Of a DNA stretch of 64,000 nucleotides, positions 1-12,200 are shown piece after piece. This DNA is from Liolophura sinensis (taxonomy: Eukaryota > Mollusca > Polyplacophora > Chitonida > Chitonidae). The position numbers and the translations under genes are program-made. Positions within the stretch are counted from its first letter, which is position 1. Each line of letters opens with the position of its first letter. Location of the stretch: positions 21,583,501 to 21,647,500 of the forward strand of contig NC_088303.1 of the NCBI RefSeq assembly GCF_032854445.1. Direction: 5' to 3'. The notes beneath the pieces were generated by a model, which was given only the letters and a program-made list of their open reading frames with translations, had not been told where the DNA came from and did no database searches.

Positions 1-955
1 AATGGGTGCCTTAAAATGCTCCTGATGCTCCTGGGGCCAAACACGCAGGATCCGTATACAAACCTGTTACAGTATTGATCACGTGTATAGTAGACTTCCG
101 GAAGAAGGCAATACTGGGAACGAACAATTCGGGGCCTGTGAAGAGATGACAGCTTGTGACAGATGATGACTTGAACGCGATTGCGGAACTCATTTTAAAA
201 CTTCTCAACCAGTATGTTCACCACTCTTGAATTATCGATAATAAGTTAAGGTATAAAGTCCCAAAGTTCGCATCATCAGATTAGCCGTGCCTGCAGTGTG
301 CGAGTGGTCAAACCGAGCATCCCCGGTTGAAGTAATTAGTGCATATTGAATAAAATTTGCCTTATCTCCCCTGAGCACTTCAGCTCTTGTTGCATGACAG
401 CGTCCCAGACGCAATCCTTAATGGATCGTTTGTTCATTGACCCACCTAACTTTGTTTGAAGTAGTGCCTCTTCAAACCTCCTTATCTCTCATCAGCTTAA
501 CTGTCAGTTTGGGTAGATAGATGTACGATCAAAAATAGTGGTTCAACGGTCGTTGATATATTTTATACCAACGACAATACTGGCTGAAAGGTTTGGTCAT
601 ATTTCTGACCCAGTTCCACCATTAGAGAATCTGTCCACGCCAGTTGACCTTGAGTCCGGGCCATGTAAGAGTCTTCAAACCTTTAGGAGAAAATGTGGAG
701 AAGAGCATGAGTATTGAGTAATATCACAAAACCAAAGTTATCGTCAGAAAAATGTATTGAAACATGTGTCAGAGGAAAATGATATTGGAAAGCGAGGGCT
801 ACATGTATAAAATGCCCCAAATGTAATTAGGCTTGAAATAATCTCTAAAAAGGGAACATTTTTCATTATTCACCAAAGCTGGCAGTGTAGAGAATTTATA
901 TGTTCTTTCTGTAGAAAATTCTGATAGGCCTACTTTTAGTTTTACCAGCGTGAAG
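1..955. other. no gene recognised
   Basis: Only short, stop-interrupted frames are present on both strands. I see no exon with a convincing acceptor and donor and no repeat that recurs elsewhere in the window. An old, decayed coding or transposon sequence cannot be excluded. Confidence 0.4.
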
Positions 956-1205
956 AGGGACCTCGGCGCTTGGGAGGGTTAAAATGATGGCTTGCTCCAG
1001 GTGTCAAGCCCTTGCCCATTGAGATCGCGTGATCGAATCCAGCTCTCGCTCCTTCTGCTGGGACTTCAAGTCAAAAGCTTGGCCAGGTATACCTGGTGAA
1101 GGCAAATGATTTCCTCCGTTTCCCCCGTTCATAAACCTGACTACCGACATGTAAGTAAAATCTTCTGTAGGGTATGGTTAAACACCACCCAAATAGATAA
1201 ATGAA
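956..1205 (+). repeat. tRNA-derived SINE relic, variant head
   Basis: A B-box-like GATCGAATCC lies at 1031-1040. The 3' end at about 1170-1205 reads GGTTAAACACCACCC followed by an AAATAGATAAAT tail, which resembles the tail of the main SINE family here (TAAAACACCAATCAAATAAATA). The head differs from that family, so this is a separate SINE subfamily or a chimera using the same tail. Confidence 0.45.
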
Positions 1206-1559
1206 TATATGCATAGAAATCCTTATCCTCTCATACGTTTAGACAAGACTTGTAGGAACTCGGGCTCATGTTAGCAAGATTGCCTCTAGTTTCAGCGAAA
1301 TACTGAACCCAACAACCTGTCCCGCCCACAATACCATTTTTATAACAATGTAGTTGTAACTGAATACAATTAGCATCGTGGATGGTAATGTTATCAATAA
1401 AAAACTTAACTCGGGTTTTTTGTCTGTCGACGTCAAGCAATAGGTTGGTGATTAAATGAATTCCCTTCATTATTTTAGTTCATTTTCAGGACAAAGATTC
1501 AAGTTTCATTCGTATCAACTTCATTACTGTGAAATAATGTCCGTATGCCATGCTTTTTG

Positions 1560-2065
1560 TAACAGTACCAAGTAGTTGTATGATGAATTGTTAAAACTCC
1601 TAGCAGTTGTACGGCTATCTCGCAACAATTCCCAGTACTTGTACGGTTGAGTGGAATCAATGGCCAGTTGTTGTACAGTTGAGGCGTAACAATTCTCAGC
1701 AGTTGTAAGGCTAATTCACAACAATTACCAGCAGTTGTACGGCTAACTCGAAACAATTGCCAGTAGTTGTACAGACGACTGGTAAAAATTGCCAGCAGTT
1801 GCAAGGTTGACTCGTAACAATTGCTAGCAAATGTACGGCGGTCTCGTAATAAGTGTCTGCAGTTCTACCGTTGATTCGTAACAATTACCAGCAGTTGTAC
1901 GCTTCACGCCTAACAATTACCAACAGTTGTATGGTTGGCTTGAAACAATTGCTAGCAGGTGCGCGGTTCACTCACACAATTACCAGTAGTTGTACGATTG
2001 GCTTGAAACAATTGCCAGCACTTGTCCGACTGGCTTGAAACAACTGCCAGTAGTTTTAAGGTTGA
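1560..2065. repeat. degenerate 32-bp tandem array
   Basis: About 16 diverged copies of a 32-bp unit of the form CCAGCAGTTGTACGG / CTAACTCGAAACAATTG follow one another. Successive CCAG starts at 1760 and 1792 fix the period at 32. Because 32 is not a multiple of three, the short ORFs seen across it in both directions are by-products of the repeat. Confidence 0.85.
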
Positions 2066-2181
2066 CTGAAAAAAATTTCGAGTTCGAACTCTTTTGTCGT
2101 TAAAGGTAGGAACAGTCATACTGTATCATGTGACGTGTAGAAAACATTAGGCAACCATTGTTGACATAAATTCACCAATGA

Positions 2182-2438
2182 GGGGCCTCCGTGGCTCAGT
2201 TGGTTAGCGAGCTAGCGCAGCGTATTGACCCAGGAATCTCTCACTGATGCGGTCTCTGTGAGTCCAGTTCGTGCTGGCTTCCTCTCCGGCCGTAAGTGGG
2301 AAGGTCTTCAGCAACCTGCGGATGGTGGTGGGTTTCCCCGGGCTATGCCCGGTTTCCTAACACCATAATGCTGGCCGCCGTCGCATAAGTGAAATATTCT
2401 TGAGTACGGCGTAAAACACCAATCACATAAATAAATTA
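2182..2438 (+). mobile_element. SINE, main family, full length
   Basis: The tRNA-like head has a perfect A box (TGGCTCAGTTGG) and a degraded B box near 2260. A conserved body follows (GGTGGGTTTCCCCGGGC, AATGCTGGCCGCCGTCG). The 3' end is TTCTTGAGTACGGCGTAAAA, then CACCAATCACATAAATAAAT. The 8-bp direct repeat ACCAATGA flanks it (2174-2181 and 2439-2446), as expected for LINE-assisted retroposition. This is the reference copy for the many fragments elsewhere in the window. Confidence 0.85.
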
Positions 2439-2522
2439 ACCAATGACTTTGTTCCACCGTGTTACATAGGCACAAATGACATCTTTTTCCTGTAGAAACT
2501 TCTCAAGTTCACAAATGTTCGG

Positions 2523-2915
2523 CTACTCAATTTCTCCATCGTTCCTCTGCTCTAAATTACTTTCTGTGAAACCCATGTTATGGTTGCCGAACGTTTTTGA
2601 CAGGTCACATGATATGATAGTACTTTGCTCATATATGATACACTTGATGCATTTCACGTAACTGAAAACTCTCTGACGAGCTTCATCCCTTGATGGAAAA
2701 TGTTTTACGTTGTCGAACCGAACATCATGGGTGACTCGCACGCATGGCTTTTCTCTAGGAGTTGGCTGACTTGCAAATGCCCTGGAATCCTCATACCTAC
2801 TGACTTCATTTATATCAAATGTGGAATCGTTATCATCTGAGTAACTATCACTTTCCTGGTCGCTGACGTCTCTGTCTTCAACAGAGAGTTGCCGATTCAT
2901 TTTAGCCAGCCTCAC
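2523..2915 (-). CDS. hypothetical ORF, possible gene or transposon exon
   Basis: An open frame of 130 codons starts MRLAKMNRQLS. The N-terminal third is acidic and Ser-rich (DQESDSYSDDND). A segment RFDNVKHFPSRDEARQR and a CxxC pair (YVKCIKC) follow. That order loosely recalls the zinc-ribbon end of piggyBac-type transposases, but a DDE domain is not visible and the resemblance is weak. Upstream on this strand a good acceptor (TTTTTACAG, then GTGAGGCTGGCTAAAATG) sits just before the ATG, so it may be an internal exon. The first part of the ORF is repeated in the adjoining 95-bp array. It could also be a chance frame. Confidence 0.25.
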   Translation of the reverse strand: MRLAKMNRQLSVEDRDVSDQESDSYSDDNDSTFDINEVSRYEDSRAFASQPTPREKPCVRVTHDVRFDNVKHFPSRDEARQRVFSYVKCIKCIIYEQSTIISCDLSKTFGNHNMGFTESNLEQRNDGEIE

Positions 2916-3367
2916 CTGTAAAAACTACAGTAATATCTGCACACTATTGCTAATATTACAAATAGTGCCTACGTGTATGTCACTGACCGATTCATTTTAA
3001 CCAGCCTCACCTGTAAAAACTACAGTAATATCTGCACACTATTGCTAATATTACAAATAGTGCCTACATGTATGTCACTGACCGATTCATTTTAACCAGC
3101 CTCACCTGTAAAAACTACAGTAATATCTGCACACTATTGCTAATATTACAAATAGTGCCTACATGTATGTCACTGACCGATTCATTTTAGCCAGCCTCAC
3201 CTGTAAAAACTAAAGTAATATCTGCACACTATTGCTAATATTACAAATAGTGCCTACATGTATGTCACTGACCGATTCATTTTAGCCAGCCTTACCTTAA
3301 AAACTACAGTAATATCTGCACACTATTGTTAATATTACAAATAGTGCCTACATGTATGTCACTGACA
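2892..3367. repeat. 95-bp tandem array, five near-identical copies
   Basis: CCGATTCAT recurs at 2892, 2987, 3082, 3177 and 3272, an exact 95-bp spacing, and the copies differ by only a few bases. On the minus strand each unit ends with TTTTTACAG followed by GTGAGG and an in-context ATG, the same sequence that starts the ORF at 2523-2915. The array looks young and seeded at an intron-exon boundary. Confidence 0.95.
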
Positions 3368-4639
3368 CAGAGAGGTAAATGAAAAAAGAATATATCAAGT
3401 TTGTAAGGTATTTACATATAAATATTTGTGATAACTTTCAGCGTCACTGTATCTCCTGTTGCATATCAGTGCCCATTGTAGCATATATGATACACGATGC
3501 CACGTGGCCATTACCTCCAAATGTGCACTGTTGCTCACTGAATCATATACAGGATTTATAATGCAAAATATTTCTACAAAAGCAATAGATCTGTTTGTCT
3601 ATATTAGACCGTTTACACCTCTTTTAGTAAAACATCTATTATAAGGCTGCTAAACTTACAGTTCAAAGGCGCGGGCGTCATCCACAATCCAATTTCGTGA
3701 CGTGCTCTCGATGAAAGCTACCATTTTGAACTATCCCACAATTCTCATCAACTAGTGAGTATATAAAAAATTACAACCAAATGACAAAAGCTGGAGAAAA
3801 AACTAATTAATAAAATAATTTTTCGCATCTGTATCAGTTTCATTCAAGTTTTTCACAAACTAGAAAGAAGTGTATCATATATGATACAGGCGGCACTACA
3901 GAGTTAACTCGAAACGTCCCTGTTGTCAGCAGTTGTACTCCTAACAATTGATTCCTGACACTTGTCACTAGTTGTACCAGTAACTCTTAACAATTGACAG
4001 TAGTTGTCTGGATGACTCGTAACAACGTGTTATATGAACGTGTTGTGTGGGTAGTTCGTTGATAAGATCAATATTTTAGGAACTGAGTGGCGTTGAGAAA
4101 GTCAATATTTCTTGCAGCCAGAAGGACGAGTGGAGATATCCATTTTTTTCCACGAAATAGCAGCCTCACGCCCACACAACACACCCGTATAATGAATTTA
4201 TCACAATGTAGAGCATTTCGAAAAACTATTTTTAAGGTCATACTGGTACTTAAGCCAACGCACGCTGTGTTTTCATGGACGTTATCACGCTGTGGGACCA
4301 AAACAGACGTCACGGCTGAAAAGATGAGAAGAAGAGCCTTGGCAGGTTCGGGATCTTGCTTGAGCTGAGAGTAAACACTTGCCTCATGTGAACTGTTAGA
4401 TAGTCATTTTCGATCAAATTTCCAAGGGTGTGCAGTTTAATTGTCACAAAAAATGATACAAGAAGTTTCTCAACGTGTTGTTGTTGTTAACTGCCGAATC
4501 AATAGAACTCTTTTCAAACTGAAACCAAGAAAAGTCCTAATTTATATATTTGGAGCACTAATGTGACTGCAAAGTTAAAACATCAAAATTTTGAGTTGAA
4601 AATTGAGATATCGGTACATACACATGTAACATGCCCAAG
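3368..4639. other. no gene recognised; second patch of 32-bp-type repeat
   Basis: Positions 3905-4025 contain three or four diverged units like those at 1560-2065 (CAGCAGTTGTACTC, CACTAGTTGTACCAG, CAGTAGTTGTCTGG). The motif ATATGATAC recurs near 2633, 3486 and 3878. A 93-codon plus-strand frame at 4087-4368 shows no family motif and is not called. Confidence 0.5.
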
Positions 4640-4890
4640 ACACGCTGCAAGGCGTCATGTGCATTTTGAGTAATTCTAGACCAGTAACGTGTAATACTAG
4701 TAAATTGCAATTAACATCACTGCATTTTCCCCCTATATTGATTAAGCCATGGTGCAAGGGGGCTTGTACTTTGCTACTATTCATTCAAAAGTTAGAATAA
4801 AAACCCTAACTGAGGTAAACTTACAAGAGGCCGTATTTCACCAGTTTAGTGTGACCAGTTGCCAGATATGATGCAGTCGTCGTTGCCATG
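4640..4890 (+). repeat. interspersed repeat, copy 1 (partner at 48040-48290)
   Basis: The order of matching blocks is the same in both copies. Examples are TTGCAATTAACATCACTGCA, a GGCCGTA(T/C)TTCACCA block and a TTGCCA.. block ending near CAGTCGTC / ACGTCATC. The two copies lie 43 kb apart in the same orientation and are diverged with indels. I do not recognise the family. Confidence 0.6.
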
Positions 4891-4929
4891 GTTTTGTGAC
4901 TTTGTGAAATAAAGAGTTTCGTTAGTCTC

Positions 4930-5480
4930 CTCTTAAGCAGGATAAAATTGCATGAACTAGAGCTGGGTGACTCAGGTGTTACTCATCAGGCCCATATGGC
5001 GGCAGGCAACCTGTCAGCATGAACGCCTCACATCTAAGGGTTTAGGATTAGGAAAAGAAAAGACGAGAGAAGTTCTGTTTCATAACCGAGTGATATCACA
5101 ACAATGTTGATCCCACACACCTGATTTTCTCTTTCCAGATAATACATTTTTTATTCAGAAAAAAAGAGCCTCAATATTTCAAAAGCATCGAGGCTTTCAA
5201 ACTAAAAGCGTGCATGGCTTTTGTTAAAACACCTAACAGCAAAAAAAGTCCACGACTATTTTTTTGTTCTTGAAAATGCAAATTCCATTAAGTATTTTAT
5301 TGCATAAAAGAGGTTCCATGTAGGCCTAGATAATGTGGTCGGCGTCCGCCTCGGAGTCCAGCAGGCAGCAGGATTCAGTAGTACATGTGGAAGTCTATTA
5401 AGGAATGTCTCAATAAGAATCTTCTCCTTATTGAAACACAATAAGATGTGCAAACCAGAAAATAGATAATGCAACACAGG
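4930..5480 (+). repeat. diverged interspersed repeat, copy 1
   Basis: Blocks here recur in order at 6250-6760: GGATAAAATT..AGAGCTGGGTGA, GTGTTACTCAT, CAGCATGAACGC, AGTAGTACATGTGGAAGT, and a C-rich stretch before it. Spacing differs by tens of bases. It may be an old duplication or two insertions of one unknown element. Confidence 0.5.
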
Positions 5481-6249
5481 CTAGGCAAATGTCCAAGCCA
5501 AGTCATGAATGTCTAAATACATCCATAACCATATAACGATTGTTGGTGTCGGAGACACATACCATCTTGGATGCCTTTAACGACAGTCTTTGTTGTTCAT
5601 TTTTAGAATTTATCAGTATTTCTCATCTACTTTATGTGCATTTAGAACAGACCAATAATATTTATCGAACAAATGTCTTCACTATGTACTGAACAGCACC
5701 TAAACACACAGGGAAATTTATCTTCTTTATTGATCTGCATAGTTTTCATTTTCTGTTTAGTCTCAAGATGTTTTCTTATCGCGCCCGATTTTGGCCTTCA
5801 GTGAGTGGTATCCACACAACAATCTGATTATTATTTGGTGATGGGTTTCAACAAAGAGTAGTTGGAAGTTTTTACTTTCAAAAGTGTCTGCTCTGCATTT
5901 TCCACGACTGTGACTATATGATGTTTTTTGGCTTGGCATGACATTCAAATGAAAAAAACACTGTAAATAGAATGGTTTTGACGGCGTACTGCTTGAAGGA
6001 GACAGTGTCGTGATACCATAATCACAATGATCACCGAGCCGATTGCTCATTCCACCAGACTAATAATTAACCATCGACAAAGAAACTTGTGTCTAGCCAA
6101 GGTAAAATTCAGTTGATAAAATCTCCTAATTTACATATCATGAAAACTAATTTGGCCAAAAACTTGGATATGAAGTTGACTAACTGAGGAAACATGCCTC
6201 AGACACTCAGTAAGCCGTACAATATGCATGTGCAAAAAATCTCCTCCAA

Positions 6250-6760
6250 TACTGGATAAAATTAGAAGAAGTACAGCTGGGGTATTCGCGTGTTGCTCAT
6301 TGTGTCCAGATTGTCAAGCACAACGTTTCAGCATGACCGCTTGGCGTCAAATGGATAAGGATTACACGTTGTGTTCCATAACGTCGAAACTCTTTTTGCG
6401 ATTTTACAAGAACGTTTATTCCCTGCTTTTTTCTGTAAAAGTACCCAAGGAATACAGCTAGTCATAAAGATAATAGATTTTGGCCTAAAAGCGAACCGGA
6501 TAATAAAACACAAAACGGGAAGATTCTCATGGCGCACCAGTTATGTGCGTGCTTTCTTCCTGAAAACCCAACAGCATTGAGCATTTTTATTGCCTAAGAG
6601 AGATTATGTGTACTTTATGTGGCGACAACCGTCGTAAGACAGAAGCAGGTAACAGATGGAGTAGTACATGTAGGAGTTTATTCAGAACCATCTCCATACG
6701 GACCTTTTGCTGACTTACGCAGAATCATACACAAACTGTGACACAAACTGGACAAATCTG
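6250..6760 (+). repeat. diverged interspersed repeat, copy 2
   Basis: This is the partner of 4930-5480, with matching blocks GGATAAAATTAGAAG..ACAGCTGGGG, GTGTTGCTCAT, CAGCATGACCGC and AGTAGTACATGTAGGAGT. Short frames in it (77, 69 and 69 codons) overlap on both strands and have no coding support. Confidence 0.5.
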
Positions 6761-8669
6761 CAGTTTAGTCATGTCAACACTTCAATGCATCGATGATCAA
6801 GTAACAAGTTTTGCTGTAAAGAAGATTCTATCCAGCATGCTGTCTTCTTTTTTAATAATGAGGACGTTACATGACGCAATGTGTTCTTTATGCAAAAATC
6901 AAGGTTATGGAGTTTAACGTTATGAATTAAGTTTTCTAGGTGCAGTTTCATTACAATAATACGTTCGTCCAAGATCAATGTGTAGAGATTGTTGTTTTGC
7001 GTATCTATGTTTCGAAACAAAAATTTGTATACCAACGGTCAACCAGTAAAGACGTTCCAGGTGAATAATCGCGGGGTCAATTCCCAAAACGATGTATAAC
7101 TCAAATCACCAAAGAACTAAGAAAATATGTAAAGTGCGAAACTAGGGCGGAATCATGCAAAGTGGAGCCGTTTTTAATGTTGGGAAGACTCAAGGTATTT
7201 CTAAGCGACTGAGTGAAATTAGTATACAATCCATTTACCATGCTAGAATATAAGTTGTCGATAACAAAATATGTATCTCAGTTGCGCTTTGATTGTAACT
7301 ATTCATATGTCCACCGTGGTGATATAATTCAACACAATGAATATACAGCCCCTAAACGTCAATTTTGATGGTGTGTATGAGTTGTCTAACAGAAGATTGG
7401 ATACAGGCAACAAGTGGAAAGAAACATTATGTATTTTGTCAGAGTAAAAACACCTTTTTCAAACTAAAACGCATGAAGTCCTTGTTCGTCACGATACATT
7501 CTCGTATCCAAGCATTAGTCCGTCAAATAGGTCTCTTTATTAGGAGAAACAGATTGCCCACTCCAAGGAAATTGTTCACATTAACATCGACCATTGCGAG
7601 TTATAATGGTAAAAGAGGCTTATGTAAGCAGTACTATGTCAAGACTTTAGGATATGTCACTTGTGTGAGGTCTGTCAAATGCGTGCTTAATCAAATATGT
7701 GTCTTGCATTAACAAGTCAGTTACTTGATATAACAGTATATATTAGTATTGGCATCAAAAGTCGTGTTTATTAAATTTTAGATTGTGATCTAAAAGCAGT
7801 TGATACTACTATTGTAATTATAAAGTGTATCAGTTGAATTGGTTAAATCCCAGTGTCGGATACGGAATGTTTTATATCTTCGTGCTTCTATTGTTATCAA
7901 TACATTCATTTCAGACGTCTCTGTGAACGAAGGCCTACTGAAGGTTACAACATACCGCGAAGGAACTTATCACGCCAAAGCACGTGGGATGGCTGCATTT
8001 ATATCCCCAAGCGAAAAACTGCTTAATACTCATGAGCATTGTTTTGTTATCAAACAAAATTACAATTCATATAAATCAAACCATGCCATCGGCAATTTGA
8101 GCTAGACATTCTGTCTACTTTATCAATTTTTCAGACATCAGCCTAGAAACTTTGTTTTATGTCAGCGGCTGTGCCCAGTTAATGTTCTGACTACTGAAAA
8201 AATCGCGAATTACCGTTTGACAAATAGTGTGTCAAGGAGCAAAATGCTATTTTGATACACCAAATGCTCTTTCTTCGACAGAGGTGATCGGAAAAAATAC
8301 CTAAGCTACCTTAAGTTTTGTCCCCAGCGACCAAATATCGCCACTATAGGATCACCAATAACAGAGAACAGCTATACAGTACGTTTACTATATAGTAGAT
8401 CTAACGATGCTATGCCGACCTTTAGCCTAGTATTGCCTAACAGGTAAGTAATTGTTTATGATAAATATTGGTTAGATCCTTTTGCGGTATTTTGGCATAA
8501 TTTGATTTGCTTTTCTCGGTGACGTACGACATTCACTTGTATAGAAAAGTGTCAACTCTTCACGCATGTTGTAATTATGATAAAATGTCAACTCAGGCTA
8601 CAAACACTTGTCTATTGTCATCGATACTAATATGACGTTTCCCAGTGTCTTTTATATTTGGGTAAAATA
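6761..8669. other. no gene recognised
   Basis: This is A+T-rich sequence. The longest plus frame, 7365-7712 (115 codons), is basic and Cys-containing but matches no family I know and lacks a clear splice context. I see no repeat shared with other parts of the window beyond a short similarity near 7460 to 5190. Confidence 0.4.
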
Positions 8670-9225
8670 AATGAAAGCACACCAAGCCTGGAGAAAACAA
8701 AACGAAACACCAAGTATGGGGAAAGCAAAACGAAACCACACCAAGTATGAGGAAAACAAAACGAAACCACACCAAGTCTGAAGAAGACAAAACGAAATCA
8801 CACCAAGTCTGAAGAAGACAAAACGAAACCACGCCAACTCTGTGGAAAACAAAACGAAACCATACCAAGTATGGGGAAAACCAAACCACGAAAGTCTGAG
8901 GAAAATAAACGAAACCACACCAAGTATGGGGAAAAACCAAAAAACGAAAGTCTGAGGAAAATAAACGAAACCACACCAAGTATGGGGAAAAACCAAACCA
9001 CACCAAGTCTGAAGAAGACAAAACGAAACTATACCAACTATGGGGAAAAGAACAAACCACGCAAAGTATGAGGAAAATAAACGAAACCACACCAAGTGTG
9101 GGGAAAAAAACGAACCACACCAAGTCTGAAGAAAACAAAACGAAACCACACCATGTCTGAAGAAGACAAAATGAAACCACACCAAGGTTGGTGAAAACAA
9201 AACGAAACAACACCAAGTCAAATGT
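8670..9225. repeat. 31-bp tandem array
   Basis: About 18 copies of a unit such as ACCAAGTCTGAAGAAGACAA + AACGAAACCAC are present. Starts at 8711/8742 and 8771/8802 give a 31-bp period. On the minus strand each unit reads TTTTGTCTTCTTCAG, an acceptor-like string. The long Phe-rich minus frames (217 and 189 codons) are the array read in successive frames. Confidence 0.9.
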
Positions 9226-12200
9226 GACTGCTTCCGGTAACAACAATGCCTGTCGGACAGTCTTTTCTTTGTCAGCTTGCAGTCAGGTTGTTTAATAAGG
9301 TGTTATATTCGTGTCAAAATGGCGATAATGTGGAGTAGGCTTGTCATGTCACTGCACAAATCATTATAAATTCCTTCAGTTTTAAATCTAATATATTTAA
9401 ATGCTTCTTCTTTCGTTATCTTAGACCCACGTGATATTCTTTATATTTCTTCCTGCAACAATGGAAACGTTGTTTTCTACAAAATGAAATTGTATTTTTC
9501 AATGAATTATGACTTTTTTAACAAAATTTAGATGGTCTTGTGTTGTACAACAAACAAACATAAATGCTACCATCAGTTAAATACATACCAACATTTCTTT
9601 CCTTGTGTGTTCTATTTAGTCTAATTTGTTGTTCACTGCATACATTACGCACCGCGTAAAAAAGCACATGACTACTTTACATAGAACAATATTGCCGAAG
9701 AGGCTATAAGCGATAATTCTTCGTTCAGGATTCATGCAGCTTGATACAAGAACGATTTCGTACGTAAATATGATAAAATATTTCTAAAACTGACACAGAG
9801 TTATTGAAGATTCCAAGACCAGGGTGCTTCACACGGTGTGTTTAGTAATCGCTTTTTAACTGTGCCTCAATATGTCGCATCTGTTGTGCTAATCATTCCC
9901 AGACATCCGACATGTTTTTATGAAGAGGAAAGATATTATAAGCTTTAGTGATTATGTCTGGACACAAGTAAATATCCATACGTAAGGCTTCCATAAGGCT
10001 AACGATCTGTTGTCGCCAGCACAGATAAGAAGGACATTAAGGACATTCAATTAAGATAAGAATTTTAGACATTCCGGTAACCATAAAGCTTAACCTCCAG
10101 CGTACGGTATAAATGCTCTTACGTAGTCAAGAAGTCAATATGTGGTCGAAACAATAAATATTTGCGAGACCATTGGTTGTCCAGAAACCTAACTATTGAT
10201 TAAAAGTATATGTTGGAATTCTGTAATCTTTAATAGTCTATCTTCGCACAAGTACATGCATGACACAGTCTATTTGTATGTACATACCTTTAATCCATCT
10301 GGATGCGTGTTGACGTCCAATAACCCATTTCATTCACAGGCTGTAACATTAAGTGCTATCCGGATATTTGCATGCTGGTCCAGTCCTTCGCGATAGATGA
10401 ACTGCAGACAGTGCCTGCTTTCCAATGGAAGGCTTTTAGGTTCTCCCTTATATTTAGGAGTTGAATATAAGTAAACAGGTGCACAGAAGATATAAATATA
10501 CATTGCTTGAAATAAGACAGTGGAAAGAGCGAGCTGTCAGATATGGATTCTGAGAGCGCGGGTCGTGGTCGAGTGGTTAACATGTACCTCTTTCAATAGC
10601 TGGAATTCACCAAAGTGGGCTAAAAACCGGTTTGTGGCAATTATCCAGATTTCAAAGCTCTTACTGTTATTTTGATATCTGTGACAAAAAAAGCGGTCGA
10701 TGACGCTCGTATAACGGATTTTGCAATGTAACGTTCGTTGAAGGTTGTCTTGTTTTTTTTTGTCGGTACTCTCGCTTTCTTGCAACCGTAAAATTATCGT
10801 ACACGTGACAATTTCCTCCTTTTGGGGATAAGCAAGAAACATTCACGAAACCATTCAATCAGAACATTATACAACGATGTTATATTACATTTTTGATGTG
10901 GTTGTAAAGCCAAATGACATTTAAGACAACCGAGTTGGGGATGTATAATGGTTTCTGTGGTCTATCCCAAGATCATGAATACCGACTTGAAAGGTGAGAC
11001 CTTATTTTTCTAGCTGGAAGTTCTGCATGGTGTTCGGCTAGACTATCCAATAAACTACATGACAGTTTTTATGTAAATGTGATCGTCGGTTTCCCCCTGA
11101 CCCTGCCCGGTTTCTTCCCACCACATTGTTGGTCGCCATCGTATAAGTGAAATACGATCTTGAGTACGGCCTAAACACCAATAAAATAAATAAATTTTAT
11201 CTTCATGTGTCTTTAATAAAAGCAGAATTGTTTTCTAAGTGTCAGTTTTGTGGGAATTATTAGTTTGTTCCTGTGACAAAGAAATGCTACGAATGTACAA
11301 ATCGATGTTGGGAACCTGCCATGTCTTCATCTTGTGAAATGCCATATCCTGTCACATCACGCCCTCGCAAGTATATGTTTCAAACATTCACTTTGGGAAT
11401 GGAACTAATGCATTGACAAGACGCTTTGGCCATGAATTTATCCACTTTTCATACCTTTCTTGGCAGCTTTTTATATTCCGAAAAATATCATAAAGCAAAA
11501 GCCCTCTGGGATATTTATAATATCTCTGATCATTTACAAAGTAACTATAAAACCCGTATAAGTTAATCGCGTTCAAAGCAGAGCGGTTGCTTCCCGCCTG
11601 AAGGACCCAGTGTTCAGTTTGTTGTAACCTTCCTCGTTTCCATAATGCAGTTACCACGAAGCCAGGGACATTGAATTAGGACAACAGTTTGAGGCTTTCG
11701 GCGTGCCTTTAACCAGACATCCGAAGAGATTAACGCTAGTTTGCTGGAACTGGCAACATACCAAAACGTTTGATCGAGTTTGCCAAAATAAAAGGCTGCT
11801 GTAATTCCCGAAAGCTAATGCTAGGCTAGTGTGACAAAATTTTGTGAAGAGGGAAGATAACTGAGGTCATCGATAAAGCACTCAACCAATCCGGCCCTTG
11901 ATAGAAAATGTAACAGCGGGGAATATGATGTGATCGGTAATCGGGTTGCGGTGAAGTCCATAAGCCTCTGCCCTTATGTCACTGTCCAGCTGTACACAAA
12001 GAGAACGGTAGGCATTGAAGAGGTATGGGTGATAATAGGGTTAGGCAGATCAGCGAACAAACCAACCTTCAGGATGTCGTCTGGGACGCCTACAGTCGAA
12101 TGGAACGGAATCACTCCGGGAAGATTGGGACAGGACTTCAGTATTGCTTTATTCAATGTATAATGATTAAACCCTTCAGCACACGTCTGTTAACGACTGC

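Noticed and set aside
2182-2270. Possible tRNA gene with A and B boxes
   Set aside because: It is the head of a SINE: it continues into the SINE body and tail, has no acceptor-stem pairing, and is flanked by a target duplication.
8593-9246. Phe/Trp-rich minus-strand ORF of 217 codons and its 189-codon overlap
   Set aside because: It is the 31-bp tandem array translated; since 31 is not a multiple of three the same peptide recurs in all frames.
11930-12163. 77-codon plus ORF and overlapping 60-codon minus ORF
   Set aside because: Neither shows a family motif, a splice context or recurrence; the overlap of two open frames is typical of slightly G+C-rich non-coding sequence.
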